NCBI RefSeq assembly: GCF_950295315.1
Contig: NC_080181.1
Coordinates: forward strand, 34,191,375-34,255,374
Source of the DNA: Erinaceus europaeus
Taxonomy: Eukaryota; Chordata; Mammalia; Eulipotyphla; Erinaceidae
DNA length: 64,000 nucleotides
Direction: 5' to 3'
Both the position numbers and the translations under genes were made by a program. Positions 45,364 to 57,523 of this stretch are shown in pieces; within the stretch, counting starts at the first letter, position 1, and each line of letters begins with the position of its first letter. The notes beneath the pieces are model-generated. The model was not told the origin of the DNA. It was given only the letters and a program-made list of their open reading frames with translations, and searched no databases.

Positions 45364-46660
45364 ATCCCCCATTTGCTGGATCCCCATGGCTGTGCTGCCA
45401 TGCCTGTTTATACCAGGCTGCTTCTGTGGGGCTGTCTGCAGGCTGAGTCCTGTTTGCAATGTGGTGGGGGAATGGAACTTAAGTCTTTGTGGACCCCTCT
45501 GTATAGTGGGGAATCACTTAGATACTTTCATGCTAAATGATTTATGCAAGGATATGTGACCTTTCTTTAAAGTGGGTATTAGTCCTACACCAAGTACTAC
45601 CTTCACCTTCTTTCTCCCACATAACCCTGAGTACCTATCCATTTGAGGACCTTAGTGGAAGCACCTTCTGGCTCATTTAGTTTGTCCAGATCATCCCCAT
45701 CAGTAGGCCTCATCTGTTTCTTTTGAAGACTCCTGAAGTCCGCAACCACTCAATACTGGGACTCTCCATGCCTGCCCTTGCACTCCTCCTTCTGCACGTA
45801 CTGTGAGTGACCTTGTAGGCCTGGAGTTTGTCTTCCTCTCTTGCACGTGTCTAAGGGACACATGATCACTCTGTGGTACTCTGTGTTGGCTCCTCCTGTA
45901 CACTGGCCTCTGGAAAAGGCAGCCTTACTCTTTCGTGTCTTGGATTATTTTGGGCTCATCTCTTTCACATCCCACAGTTCATCAACAAATCATGATTGTA
46001 CCTTTGAGACACCTGGGGTGGGAGGTGGGGGGTGGGCTATCAGATTTTGCTTTGGTGCTTGCAGTTCTCCAACTCATCTTATGTCTGGGCTCTGCAGGCT
46101 TCCTCCATACCCATCCCAACCCCAGGTGCACCCCAAGCTGCTCTGTCATCTCTTCCTGTATCTGCACAGGAAGTGGAGGGGGCCTTCTAATAGGCCAGTT
46201 AGACCACATTGCTCCTCTGTTCTAAACCCTCATTGGAAATTCCCCTTTTCACTTATAGAAGCCACAAAATTTCACACTGTTCCCATAACTGACACTCTGT
46301 GTCCCTTTGCTGTATCCCAGCCAAACACCCACCTTTCCTGAAAACCTGTAGTCAGGAACTCCTGAGTCTCTTTCCACCACGGGAGGACATTCTTCCTCTT
46401 CTGGACAGCTCAGCCCCCGCCCCCCTCCACCCCCATCACGAGGCCTCTCTGGCTCCACTGACAGGGCATTCACTGTTCTTCTGGGAGACATCGTGCTTCT
46501 TCTTAGAACAGATGATGCTGGATTTCTGGGTGTCTACAGTCTTCTCTGTGAGGTCAGCTCCATACTCCTTGGATAGCGACTGTCCCTAGCAGATACTGAC
46601 AATGTATTGATCAAGTGGCTGAAGTGGGAAGTGAGAAAGAAAGCAGGCCTGAGGAGGGTT
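45364..46660. other. Intergenic stretch between the two convergent genes
   Basis: Non-repetitive by eye apart from short C-rich runs. A 166-codon open frame on the plus strand (45841-46341) has no recognisable domain and I do not call it a gene. Confidence 0.5.
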
Positions 46661-46686
46661 AAGACTGTTAAAAACCATATTTGACT

Positions 46687-46692
46687 TTTAAT
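46687..46692 (-). terminator. B3GAT1: Candidate poly(A) signal of B3GAT1
   Basis: Minus-strand ATTAAA in a run of AT-rich sequence, about 3.7 kb after the stop. It is outside any recognised SINE tail, unlike the AATAAA-like matches near 48765 and 49670, which belong to SINE A-tails. Confidence 0.4.
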
Positions 46693-48754
46693 TTTGAAAA
46701 CAAATTAAATACAGTTAAATTAAAACAGACCAGAAGGTGCAGCTACACAGGCTTCACCTTCTCCCTTCTCTGTTCTCAGAACCCAAGTCCCAGGCCTCAT
46801 CCTTTATGGTGGCAGCAGGGAGCAGGTTTGGTAATCAAATAGCAGTCATGGACCCTGTTCTGACTCAGAACAAACATATTCCAACAAAGGTGAAAGCTGC
46901 AATCCACCAGGGTTGTAATTATAAATAAATAAACATGCAGCTAAGAGAGGATATTAGGAAAAACAACAGGTCTAGCATCTGCCAAAAAAAGTAGGGGAGT
47001 GGTACAGGTATTTCACTTTGTAGTTCAGTACCAGTTTCCTGAATATGAGCCATAGGTTTTTGGCTAAAGTGGCCTGAGCCTAGCTGCACTGACCTGAGAT
47101 CATCCAGGCTGGGGTGGGCAGCCAGGCCCGCATGTGATGGTGGCTCTGCTCTCTCCAGCCACTCCATCCCACACAACCCCTGCTCTCAAAGTCACCACAG
47201 AAAGTGTGAGTCTGGAGTACTCTTGGGGGAGGGGTGGGGAGCTCCTTTCTCAGGGATGTGAGCATCAGCATGGTTTCATGAGAACTGGGGGGAGTTAAAC
47301 CCACTTCAAAAAACTCAAGGTGGCCAGTGCTATTTTTTTTCAATGTTATGTCATTCGTTGGGCTGAGTCCCATCATCCCAGAGTGAGTGATGATGGAGTG
47401 GGGACTGTTAGCAGTTAAAACAAAGACAAACAAAACTCCAAAACACCTCTGCAGTGGACTCAGGCCATGCTGTTCCTGCCATTTGGAAGGAAATTGTGCT
47501 TCCAACTTTCTGCAGCAGAGCATGCCAGCCACCAGAGGGCGTGCTGGTCAAAGCTGACCTCAGGTAGGGGCAGCCAGGGAAGGGCCTTCCTGGTGGAGTA
47601 AAGCTGCTGGGGTGTGGGGTGGGCAGCTTTCCTCAGTTTAGGGACAAGTGAGGCATTCTCATTTTGCATTTAAAACAGATTCCTTTCCAAAATAGGTGTG
47701 TGCTCAGTGCTTCTCCTCCCCACCCAATAGTGTCCAGTTGATCCCTGTCCCTTCTCCATAATACCCTCAGCTAAAACAAAGCAGCCCTCCCCTGTGCCCC
47801 CAACCAGGGCAGGGGGGAATTCTGGACCCCTCCTCTTTCTGTCTCACCCTTCTGTGAGGTTTGTGATTTCCAGGAGCTCCAAGGAAAGGGGTTCTGGCCA
47901 TTCCAGCCCTGGAACTTGGTGATATGTCGATGTGACCACAGGGTCTCAGTCTAGGGCCACTGTTAATTTGAGGACCCTCCTCTTTCCCTGTGGTGGAAAG
48001 AGCAGGATTTTGGGATGTGGGACTGGATGAAGGGGCTTATTCCCACAGAGCATGAGGTACAGGAGTGTTGGGGGCTTATGCAGATTGGTTCCTGTTGGTA
48101 TCCAAGCCAGTCTTCTGCTCTGGAAAGCCAGCGAGGTAAATCTACTCGGGAGCAGCTCTCCAAGATGGGACTGGGGTGCTTCTGATGCCCACGTCGTCAG
48201 GGCAGGCTGTCCTCTGGTCTTCAGAATACTCCGGCCCAGTGTCCTATATGGGGGTGCTGTGTGGGGGTTCTGGGCTCAGTAGCAGTAGTGGTTGGGAAGG
48301 TTATACTCTACTCGACTGTTGGGGTCTTTCACTTCTCTTCAGGCCTGTTTTCACTCAGGGCTGTTGCCCACAGGCCAGCCGCTGGCCCTGGTCATGCTGC
48401 ATGGAAGAACAGCAGGTCTGGAGTTTCTGTGCTTTAGGGTCTCAGTCCTTTGTCTTGGCATGAGGCTGGGCTCTCTCTGAAGCCCTCAGAATAGAAACGA
48501 GGGTACTGGCGATTCCCGAGGAGTCTGCCTTAGAGGGACTGCCAACTGTAGGAGAGGACAGAAGGCCAGGAATAGGGTCTGAGGAGGAGTTTCCTGAAGG
48601 GGAGAAGAGGATGGGGCATCAGGTGAAGAAGAGGGGAGTCCCTTGATGACCTCAATCTTGAGCAGTCCTCAGCCCTCAGGTGGGGTTCTGTGCAGCCCCC
48701 AGGGTCCTTTGAGAGATTACTGGGGACAGCTTCTTCTTTTTTACTTTACATTTT

Positions 48755-48950
48755 TTACTTATTTATTATTGGTTAGAGACAGAAATTGAGAAGGGGGGAG
48801 TAGAGAGGGAAAGAGACAGAGACATACCTACAGCCCTGATTCACCACTTGTGGAACTTTCCCCCATATGTGGGGACCAGGGGCTTGAACCTGGGTCCTTG
48901 TGCACTGTATTGTGTATGCTTAACCAGGTGCACCACCACCTGACCCTGGG
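48755..48950 (-). mobile_element. SINE (type B) in B3GAT1 3' region
   Basis: Antisense CT body gagaaggggggagtagagag, ggggcttgaacctgggtcct, head complement cttaaccaggtgcaccacca; A-tail complement tttttacttatttattattg. Confidence 0.8.
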
Positions 48951-49544
48951 AGCAGCTTCTTATAGCAACCTGTAAGGCAGGTATCGGAGAGTGATGCCTA
49001 TGGATCATTTTCTGTGTGTGTGTGATGCCAGAGTCTGGCACATGCCTAGTTCTGCTGCTCCTGGTCCAGCTTTCCTTTTCACTCATTTCCCTCTCATTTT
49101 AGACAAAGACACAGTGGGAGAGACACTACTGCTCTTCAGCTTTCCCCACATGGTGCTCGAGCTTAAGCTAAGCCATACACATGGTGAAGTGTGTGTGTTC
49201 CCTACCTGTGAGCTCTCTTGGGGTCTCTGACAAATCTGTATCTTTTACACTTAAAGGGTGACAGTCACCCTATGATCCCTGAGAAGAATGGTGGTAAACA
49301 TGATTCAGAAGCTGAAGCTTAACTCTGAGGCCAAAGGACAGGTTTGCCTTACTGTCAGAGCCCCCACCTGTGTGATGAAAGCATAACAAAAGCCCAGAGA
49401 AAACTAGCGCAGCCACCTCTAGTTTTTCTGAGCGTCATTTCTTTCTCCCCCTTTTTATGTAGTGCTGGATACTGAACTAGGACGAGGCATGTGCACTGCC
49501 ACTTTGCCACCTCCATGGCCCAATATTTACTTATTTATATTTAT

Positions 49545-49880
49545 TTAATAATAATTACTTTTTTCACTGGAGCATTGCTCAGCTCTGGCTTATGGTGGTG
49601 ATGGGGTTGAACTTCCTGAAGCCTTTGTTACCTCAGGCATAAAAGTATTTTTAAAAATACTTTTATTTATTATTTGGTAGAGACAGAGAATTGAGAAGGG
49701 TAGGGAAGATAGAAAGGGAAAGAGACAGAGAGACACTGTAACTCTGCTTCAATACTTGTAAAGCTTCGCCCTGCAGGTGGGGACCAGGGGCTTGAACCTG
49801 CATCCTTGTATACTGTTATGTGTGCACTTAACCAGGTGCATCAAAGTCTTTTTGCATAACCATGATGCTGTCTCCCTAGT
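49545..49880 (-). mobile_element. Type C SINE split by a type B SINE
   Basis: Type C pieces at 49545-49645 (gagcattgctcagctctggc) and 49845-49880 (aaagtctttttgcataacca) are separated by a type B copy at about 49650-49844 (ccctgcaggtggggaccagg). The outer element reads continuously once the inner one is removed. Confidence 0.78.
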
Positions 49881-50408
49881 CTCCACTTTTTACTATGTAT
49901 TTTTATGACAGGATAGAGAAGGAGGGGCAGAGAGGGACAGATAGACACAGAAGCACCACTCTGCCATGTATAGAGTTTCTGCTACCAATGTTCATCTTTG
50001 TTATGTTCATATGGTCCTTAGGATCAAGCCCAGGGCCTCAAACATGGCAGTAGTGAACTGGGATCATACCTGTCAGGGTAGCATGAACAAGGAACCTTCA
50101 GGTGAAGGAAAAAAGTCTACAAAGATGCCTTGCAGTGGCCAGAGCCATAATAGGAAGGATAAGGGCTTGTCCCAAGACTGCAAAGTGATGCCTTCCAAAA
50201 GGGCTGGTGGCTGAAGGCCCCAGCTGTGAGGATGAGTATGTTCCTGTCAAGAGGGTGTAAGCTTTACCTTCTCTATTCTTGCCCCGACCTCCCACAAATA
50301 AAGACTGGTGGAAAAGACTTGAAGACTTATTCTGTGTCCCAACTATGTGCTGCCCCTGCCCAGCACATCACCAGCCCTCACCATCCCCGGAGTACCTGTG
50401 TTCAGGAC

Positions 50409-50495
50409 TCAGATCTCCACAGTAGGGTCAGTGAAGCCTTTTTTTCCCTCGTTCACCAGCACCGGCTTCTCAGTCCGTGTGTGCCATACCAGTAT
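50409..50495 (-). CDS. B3GAT1: B3GAT1 last coding exon
   Basis: Encodes ILVWHTRTEKPVLVNEGKKG then FTDPTVEI and stop TGA (plus strand tca at 50409-50411). Minus-strand acceptor gacacacag precedes 50495. His311 and Arg313 sit in the UDP-GlcA phosphate site of this family. The human C-terminus as I recall it reads DPSVEI, so the Thr is a conservative change. Confidence 0.95.
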   Translation of the reverse strand: MLVWHTRTEKPVLVNEGKKGFTDPTVEI

Positions 50496-52622
50496 CTGTG
50501 TGTCCAGATGTAGAACATGAGGCAGACCTCTGGCCTCTCCCTGCCCCCTCCCACACTACACAAGTATCCTTTCAAGTATCACCCCACTCTGCCTTTCTGT
50601 CCCGAGACTGTCTCCATTGTTCTTTATTTCCACCCACCCCCACATCCTTGCTGTGTGGATGTGTGATATATTCAAAATATATTAGAAAGTCTAGAGCTAC
50701 AGAAGATGGACAAAAAAGTCTCAAGATTTTCTTGTGCTTCTCATCCTTCCCTGACTTTTGTTCCTTCTCCCCACAAATGTTTATTAAGAGTCTTCCATAC
50801 ACAGTATATAAATTTTGCTGAATCTTAAGCTGCTATACTTGGATTCATCCAGTTATATTTAAATACCCAAAGTAGGCAGTTAAGCTAAGTCTGGAGATAG
50901 GGCCTGGAAAATATGGCAACCTGGATAATGGAATGGGAACATCTGGGCAGATGCCCTTAAGGCTCTTTGCTCTGCAGGCCCCTACCTCCCCCCCCCCCCC
51001 GAGCCGTCAAAGAACCTGCAAAGTAATGCACCCCCACCACAGTAAAAAGTGGCATTTCCTTTCCTTTGCTTAGGAAGCCACTGTAGAGGCTTCTTCACAG
51101 GGCAGAGACGTATTCCTAAGGTAAAGCTTACACCTGGTCTCCCAACTGCTAGGCCAATAAATAAGGTTAAGCTAGGCATCACTCAACTTTTGACATAGCA
51201 GGCTTGGCAAGAAAGGGAAGACATGACATCTCTGAAAGGAATGGGAAGAATTACCATGTAGGTACAAGCAAGAGCTGAAGAACCTCTGAAGCTCTACTAT
51301 GTATATGTTTGACCACAGGGCCAATGGGTAAGGCTAAAGAACAGATTCTAAGGCATTTTTAAGATAGGGGTTTAACACAATGGGAAGGGTCTCAGTGGTA
51401 GGTGCAAACTCATTGGCAGGGTGGTATATTAACTTTCTTGTGCTACTGTCACAAATCACCTTGCACATAATGGCTTAAAACAACTCAAAGTTAGGATCTA
51501 CAGTCACGAGGACTAGAAGTCCCACATGGATCTCACTAGTTAAAAACAAGGTGCTGATAAGGCTTCCTCCCTTTCCCATGGAGACTGTTCCCTTGTGTTC
51601 TCCACCTTCTAGAGGCTGCCTGCATTCTGTGGTCCATAACCCCTTCCTTTTCATCAAGGTCAGAAGTATGATAGCTTGAGATCATTGATCATCCTGCCTC
51701 CGTCTTCCATTGAGGACCCTCGGGATTACACTGAGCTGCCTCTGGATCACCTAGGCTGTTCCACACCCCTTAATCTTCACTAAATGAAGAGCCTTAATTT
51801 ACACACACCTGCTAAATTCCTCTTGCCATGTAGACCAACATAGCCACAGATTCCCTTGGGCTTCTTAATGATGCTCTCTAGAGAGGGAGAAAGTTCTCCA
51901 GGGGCCTTGAGCTCAATCAAGACTCTAGGCTGAGAAGTCTAAACCAGAAGCAGTGTGTATGTTCAGGAGGGGCTCTAGAAAGGCCTGTCTCTGGGCTGGT
52001 TCTTCTTGGTAAGGCCATCAGCCCAGCAAAGCATCTTACCTTGGTGCAGTTGGCTGCCTTGGGCTCTAGATCATTGAGGGTGACAAGTTCTCGAAGGAGG
52101 CTGCTCTCCTGGTAGCCTCCTTTCACGCCACGCAGCTTGAAGTAGGCCTGACTCCGCTGGAGGATGAGCTTCAAGTTGACGGCAAACCCAGCCATGTCTA
52201 TTGCAAACGGTCGGTGGGGGTCGAACACTGTCTTCCAGCCAACCACCTTGCCTGCCCCGTTGACCCGAGGGGCCTCGTACCGGAGGCCACCCACAAAGGC
52301 CACAGGCCACACGGATACCCTCCTGGTGCTGCGCATCTGCAAGTGGGGATCCATGGTCAGGATGCCGGGGGGCTGCTGGTAGGGAGGCAGCTGTACCCCA
52401 AGGAGGTGAAATCAAGGACCCAGCCCAGCCTGTCTCCAGAGACACACCCAGTGTTGAGCACCAGAAAGGAACCTGCCCTGGGCCCCATCATTCAAGATGC
52501 CACCCTTCCTCTTCTCCACATGAGCTAGCTCCTTTGCCATAGAATCTCATTTGGGGATGGAGGGTTAGCTTGCTGGGAAATGCTAGGGCACTTGAGGAAG
52601 CTCCAGTACTATGGTATCTTTT

Positions 52623-52653
<31 letters not shown>

Positions 52654-55600
52654 GAAGGAAAAAGTAGGCAGAGTGGTTAAAAATCTCACATGTGAGCTCC
52701 TGGCTCCACAACAAAGCAAAAAATAAAAACCTCTAGTCTCCCCAATGTCACATACAATGACTACCCCCTTACTATCCTCCACCCCATTTACAGGTCTCTC
52801 AAACCCCAGCTCCACCAGGTGGTGGTCCTGGCTGAGTGAACATGTTATAATGCGCAAGGACTCGGGTCTGGGCCCCCCGTCCCCACCTGCATGAGGAAAG
52901 TTTTGGTGTCTCCCTCTCTATAGCTCCCTTTGTGTCAATTTCTGCTTGTCTTTATCCAATAAATAAGATAATTTTAAAAATAGAAAAAAGCCAGTGGGAA
53001 CAGTAGAATAGTGCAGGCATGGACCGCAAAATAACCCTAGTGAAAAAGAAAAGAAAACCTTTGTGAAAAAAGAAAAAGAAAATTAATGAAAATAAAAAGA
53101 AAAAATTGACAAGGGTCATAAAGCTACTTTCCAATTCTACCAACATTAGTTTCTTGGGATAAGCCCCAGCACCAAACATCAGCTAAACATCAGCTTCTTC
53201 CCTTGTCCCTCTGTGCCTGCAGAGACCAGCAAGGCCCAGTTTCCATGGGGGTAGGGGCTCCCTGCACTGACCTGGCACTAGCACCCCTGTATGGACCCCC
53301 AGGGTTCTAACCCCACACCCGCACCTCTTCAAAGAGCTCCAGGCTGTAGGTGTTATCGTCATCCGCGAAGTACACCACACCCGGCTGGCTGGAGTTGCGC
53401 GGGAAGGTCTCCCGCAGCCAGCGCAGGGCCAGATTGCGCTGCATGGTGCCTCGTGGGATGCGCGGGTCGCGGGCGTCGCCACGCAGCTTATAGTTGCGAG
53501 GTGTCTCCACGTGCAGGTGCGTGTAGTTGAGGCCAGTGTCACGCAGCAGGCGGGTGGTCAGCGGTGTGCGGCGCGGCGCGTCCTCCACCACCAGCCAGTG
53601 CAAGTTCGGCACATGTAGCAGCGTGTTGGCCATGCGCGTCAGCTCGGCCTTCTGCACAGGACGGCTGTAGGTGGGTGTCACCACGTGGATGGTCGGCAGC
53701 GTGTCCGACCACGGCGGCGGCCGCGTGTACACATACTCGGTGCGCACCACCTCCACGATGTCCCGATCTGACATACAGTACTCCCTGGGGTCTGTGCCCT
53801 GTGGCACATCACGCCGGGGGTCACTGCCATCATCTGCAGGGGTGGGAGACAGAGTGTGGGGACCCGGGTGCAGAGAGGGGTCACCTACCTGGCCAGGAAT
53901 CCCCTTCTGCCCCTCCTGCAGGCATGCCAGTAGCTCCCAGGGGCCTGTAGGGGCCGAAGGCCTGTAATTCTCCAGGGAATCTTCCTAGTTCAGGCTCCAC
54001 TGTGGCTAGTTCAGTGCTGATGGTTACAGGCCAAGATCACATCCTTGTTCTTCAACGTGTATATGACAGGCATCCCTACTCTAGTCACCCAGGCTGCTGC
54101 CTGCCCTGGGTATGCTGTGCTGTGGTGGCAATGCATGGCAAATCCTGCTTATCTGGGGTGATCGTCCCCTGATCTTTTAAAAAGAAACCTATTTATTTAT
54201 TAATTAGAGACAGAAAAAAATGGAGAGGGAAAGTGGAGCTAGAGAGGGAGAAAGACACCTACAACACTGCTTCAATATTCATAAAAGATTTCCTCTTGAA
54301 GGTGGGGGGCTAGGGTCTTGAACCCAGGTCCTTGTATATCTTATAAGACATGTCCTAACAGGTTTGCCACCTAACACCCACCCCTCCCATCTTTGAGCCC
54401 CCACCTGACCAATGGGCCCTCTTCCCTCCTGAATGATACCACTGAACCAGTGGAGAAATGAAGACTGCATTTCATCCCAGCAGGATTTGCTTCCAGTTCT
54501 CCACACCATTTTGAACCCATAGCCTCTTTCTGATTTTGCCAATCCCTTTCCAATACACATAGTAGGGTGGGCAGGATGCCTGGCTTAGCTCTTTTCCTTA
54601 CTGGATGTTGGCCTCCTAATCTGTACCTTCTGGAATCACTCATCCACCTGAAAAACTAATTATATTACTGATCTAATGTCCCAGCATCCAGTGCTGATCC
54701 ACATCTCCCTAGAGCACCATGGGAACCATTATAGAGGCTTGGGCCTTTGGTCAAACACAGAAGGCATGGAGCCCCATTCAGTCCTGAAGGCAGCCTTTTC
54801 CAAGTGGAGAAAGAGCTTCACCATACATCCTGGGCCTTGTGCTTCCTGAGATGCTAATAGTCCTTGCTATGGTAGAAAGCAGGGCCATTGATGCTCCTTT
54901 AAGTAGTCCTTTCCTTTGAATTACATTGGTCTGCTTGCCTGCCTTCCTCCCCCCTTTTTTTTTTACTGTCACCAAGGTGGGGTTTGGTGATTGCTTCTGG
55001 TGGCCATTTATCCCCCACCATTTTATTTCATACAACAGCTAGAAATTGAGAGAGGATTGAGAGAGAGAAAGAGACACATATAGACCTGCTTCACTATGTG
55101 AAGCTTTTTCCCTGTATGTATGGAACAGGGACTTGAACCTGAATCCTCATGCATGGTAATGTGTACACTCAACCCAAATGTGCATTTCTACGGTTCCACA
55201 CCATCTCAGTGGAAAGTGGCCTAGGAATCCAGATGCCTGGGCTCAGACCCTGTGAAGTTCTGCCCTGCAATGATCATTTATCTATCCACTTGCTACTTGG
55301 CTTTGCTGCCTCAGTTGAGCAACTGTAAAATGGAGCTAACGATTGCTTCTGCTTTAATGGATCACACTGTAGATGGGTGAATCAATAACTGCAATGGATG
55401 AAAAACACCTCCAGGCAAGTGGTCTTTGAGTGCAGGAGGCCAGGAACCCACTCTGCTTCCTCCTGTTTCCTGCATTCACAGGATGGGGGAAATGAATCAC
55501 CACATGAAAGGTTCAAGAGCATCCAGGGGAGGACACTGTGACATCCTGTCTTTCCCTTACTGCCCACAACATGATGTGGGGTGCCCGTGTGAAGTCTAAG

Positions 55601-57488
55601 GCTGTGCTCTATGGAGGAATCTCAAAACCAGTGGCACAAGATTCAGCAGTGGCTGCTCAAAGCAGTGGCTGCTCAAAGCATGAGGCTCCCCCACAGTGTG
55701 AATAGGAGGTGAGCAGGTACACTAGCCCTGATATAGTTGGTCGAAAAGAACTTCTTAGGAGAGGGGGTAGTTTTTGAGCAAACTTTTAAGAGAACAAGGA
55801 TAAGCGGAGAGGGATGGAGTGGCTGGGATTCTGACCAGAATACACACAGGGACTAATTTACACTGTAAAGTTTTGGAAACCAAGGCTGGGAAAGAGATTT
55901 ATTGCCATTTTGTCCTCTGTCCTTGTGCAATCATCCCAAACAGACAGACCTGCTCTCTCCGAATGTTTTCCATGCATTATGGCTCTTCCCTCTGGCCTCG
56001 GGACTTTTGTATCCTGGGAGTCAGAAAGGCCTCTCCTGGGGCCCCTGACTTCATTTCCCTGCTGCTTCCACTTTATCCCTGTTGACATGCTCTGGGGAGA
56101 TGGAATTCCAAGTCCCCATCCTCAGGCAGCAACATCAGAGCTGAGCAGAACAGCCTGAGGTCTTTGGCCTGTGAAATCTGCCAAGAATGGGATGGACATG
56201 GTATTATGGCACTTTATATACAGTGGTTTTAACCCCTCTGGGACACTGTGGTTGTAGGATAACAATGATTCACAAATGATGAGTGCCAAAGAAGAGGACT
56301 GGAGTTGTGAGGAGAGTATTAACATCAGGATTAGGGGTGGGGGGTGCTGAGTATCCAGCATCCGGCAGTGAGAATTATCCTTCATGGTGGAACATTCAGG
56401 CACCACTGGGGCAAGATTGGCCTGACTCTTAACAGTGGTGGCAGTTCTTGGATACTGTCTGTATTTCAAGTGTGTGGGGTTCTGGGCTGCATGTAAATTT
56501 TCATGCCCTCCTCATGACCCATGGGATGATCTGCCCATCTTAATCCTGTTCTCAAGTAGTGCTGTGAATGGGAGGGTTTCTGCTCTGGAATGTGTATCTG
56601 TGTATATGCTTGGAGGAGTTAGGGGAAGGGGGCAGTCAGTGAAGCAGTAGAACAGAGGGTGAGGGGCTGGCCAGATATGGAGGACATGGAAAGCTTCAGG
56701 GGTGTGGGAAGCCCTGGTGTGGGTGGGAAGAATATTCTGACAGAAGGGGGAGCTCTAGACTCAGCGTTGGAAGAAGCCAGCTCTGTCCCTGGTTCTTTCC
56801 CCAGGTCTCTATGGCCCTTTTCTCTGCCTGGGGCATGTCCTCACTAGGCAGGACTGGGTTAGGGTTAGCTATGCAGGGAAAGAGGAACAAACAATACACT
56901 CTTCCCAAAAAGTTAAGAACACTATCCAGGAGGGAGAGGGGGAGAGCAAGCAATGGCACACCTTATACAGCACACATATTACAATGTACAAGGACCAGGG
57001 TTCAACCCCCCGGTCCCCACCTGCAGGGGAGGAACATCATGAGTTATGAAGAAATTCTGCAGGCATCTCTCTTTCCTCCTTCCCTCTGGATTTCTGTCTC
57101 TATCCAAATTAAATAAACAAATAAAATATTAAAAAAAGAATATCAGGTCAGGGATGCCAGCCACTCATCGTTCCTCATTGACACTGAGTAGTCCTCTCTC
57201 TGTCCTTGCCAGTCCTAAGAGCTAGTAGTGAGTGTGTGTGTGTGCACATGAGTGCACATGTGTGCATGCTATGTATCTGATTCTCAAAGGGGCCAAGTCC
57301 CCAAAAGAGGACAGTGACTGAAGGGTAAGTGACCACTCAAGTTTCCAAACCAGAGTGGGGCAGGCAAGGGACTCACCCTTGTGTGCAGCCAGCAGGGGAG
57401 CGATGGTGCTCTGGTGCCAGACCGTGACAAGCAGTGTCCAGGGCAGCACTATGAGGATGATCGCCAGGATGTCCCGTCTTTTCGGCAT
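50409..57488 (-). CDS. B3GAT1: B3GAT1, beta-1,3-glucuronyltransferase 1 (GlcAT-P), complete coding region
   Basis: Four coding exons (57488-57377, 53833-53325, 52336-52040, 50495-50409) join to 1005 bases, 334 residues plus stop, the same length as the human short isoform. The enzyme transfers glucuronic acid from UDP-GlcA to terminal N-acetyllactosamine in the Golgi, making the precursor of the HNK-1 (CD57) epitope on neural glycoproteins; this is family knowledge. It is a type II membrane protein: short MPKRRD cytoplasmic tail, signal anchor at about residues 7-24, stem to about residue 80, then a GT43 domain. Visible residues: metal-binding Asp195-Asp197 in YFADDDNTYS, catalytic base Glu284 in GGYQESSLLREL, His311 and Arg313 in LVWHTRTEKP, and N-glycosylation sequons at Asn140, Asn184 and Asn303. 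Nothing is broken. It converges on GLB1L2, as in human. Confidence 0.97.
51430..51790. repeat. Probable ancient interspersed repeat
   Basis: The order ctactgtcacaaatcacctt, atggcttaaaacaact, gactagaagtcccacatgg, ttctagaggctgcctgcatt, ggattacactgagctg resembles an old mammalian repeat I know from other genomes but cannot name with certainty. It lies in the last B3GAT1 intron. Confidence 0.45.
52040..52336 (-). CDS. B3GAT1: B3GAT1 coding exon 3 (acceptor-binding and catalytic base)
   Basis: Ninety-nine codons from MRSTRRVSVWPVAFVGGLRY to AANCTK. Includes VGWKTVFDPHRPFAIDMAGF and Glu284 in GGYQESSLL, the proposed catalytic base, plus the NCT sequon at Asn303. Acceptor ccacttgcag precedes 52336 on the minus strand; donor gtaaga follows 52040. 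Confidence 0.97.
52812..53060 (+). mobile_element. SINE (type B) in a B3GAT1 intron
   Basis: Head ccaggtggtggtcctggctg, caaggactcgggtctgggcc, ccccacctgcatgaggaaag, tail aataaataagataatttt, and a degenerate 3' unit with A-rich end. Confidence 0.75.
53325..53833 (-). CDS. B3GAT1: B3GAT1 coding exon 2 (stem and nucleotide-sugar binding half)
   Basis: 509 bases. Completes Asp38, then DGSDPRR, TEYVYTRPPPW, TIHVVTPTYSRPVQKAELTR, HWLVVEDA and ends FADDDNTYSLELFEE. Contains the DDD metal-binding motif (Asp195-197), sequons NYT and NSS, and the conserved UDP-binding strand VVTPTY. The exon is much richer in CpG than its surroundings. Minus-strand acceptor cctgcag precedes 53833; donor gtgcgg follows 53325. 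Confidence 0.96.
54175..55190 (-). mobile_element. Two antisense type B SINEs
   Basis: 54175-54385 (tattaattagagacagaaaa, ggtcttgaacccaggtcctt) and 54955-55190 (actgtcaccaaggtggggtt, gggacttgaacctgaatcct). The sequence between them, 54386-54954, looks unique. Confidence 0.7.
56950..57140 (+). mobile_element. SINE (type B) close to B3GAT1 exon 1
   Basis: Contains acagcacacatattacaatg, aaggaccagggttcaacccc, ccccacctgcaggggaggaa and a tail of aaacaaataaaatattaaaa. It ends about 240 bases from the coding exon at 57377. Confidence 0.78.
57377..57488 (-). CDS. B3GAT1: B3GAT1 coding exon 1 (signal anchor)
   Basis: Starts ATG at 57488-57486, encodes MPKRRDILAIILIVLPWTLL then VTVWHQSTIAPLLAAHK plus one base. 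The hydrophobic run from Ile7 to Trp24 is the Golgi signal anchor. Donor (minus strand) ggtgagt follows 57377. Upstream the frame stays open to the acceptor at 57524, giving a possible longer N-terminus. Confidence 0.95.
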
Positions 57489-57523
57489 CTCCAAAGCTGG
57501 CTGAGCCCACAGCTCCTCGTTAC
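57489..57523 (-). CDS. B3GAT1: B3GAT1 alternative N-terminal extension (long isoform segment)
   Basis: The same exon upstream of the short-form ATG reads GNEELWAQPALE directly in frame with MPKRRD. A known mammalian long isoform begins MGNEELWAQPALEM, so the residues are coding in that form and 5' UTR in the short form. Acceptor ctgttcag lies just upstream on the minus strand. The initiating Met would come from a further upstream exon ending ATGG; one candidate is at 57691-57688. Confidence 0.65.

Larger units (their letters stand above)
46665..50408 (-). other. B3GAT1: Probable B3GAT1 3' UTR
   Basis: The stop codon is at 50409. Reading the minus strand onward there is no other gene, and at 46692-46687 an ATTAAA signal lies in AT-rich sequence with a TTTATTTATTTAT element (minus strand, near 46930-46918), features typical of a distal 3' UTR end. 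Three SINE pieces lie inside (about 48755-48950 and 49545-49880). The exact end is inferred; a shorter transcript is possible. Confidence 0.45.

Noticed and set aside
45841..46341. 166-codon plus-strand open frame as a new gene
   Set aside because: No domain, no codon bias that I can see, no splice or promoter context; lies between two convergent 3' ends.
53291..53967. Plus-strand frames opposite B3GAT1 exon 2
   Set aside because: Shadow frames of a GC-rich coding exon; the minus-strand frame carries the conserved GT43 motifs.
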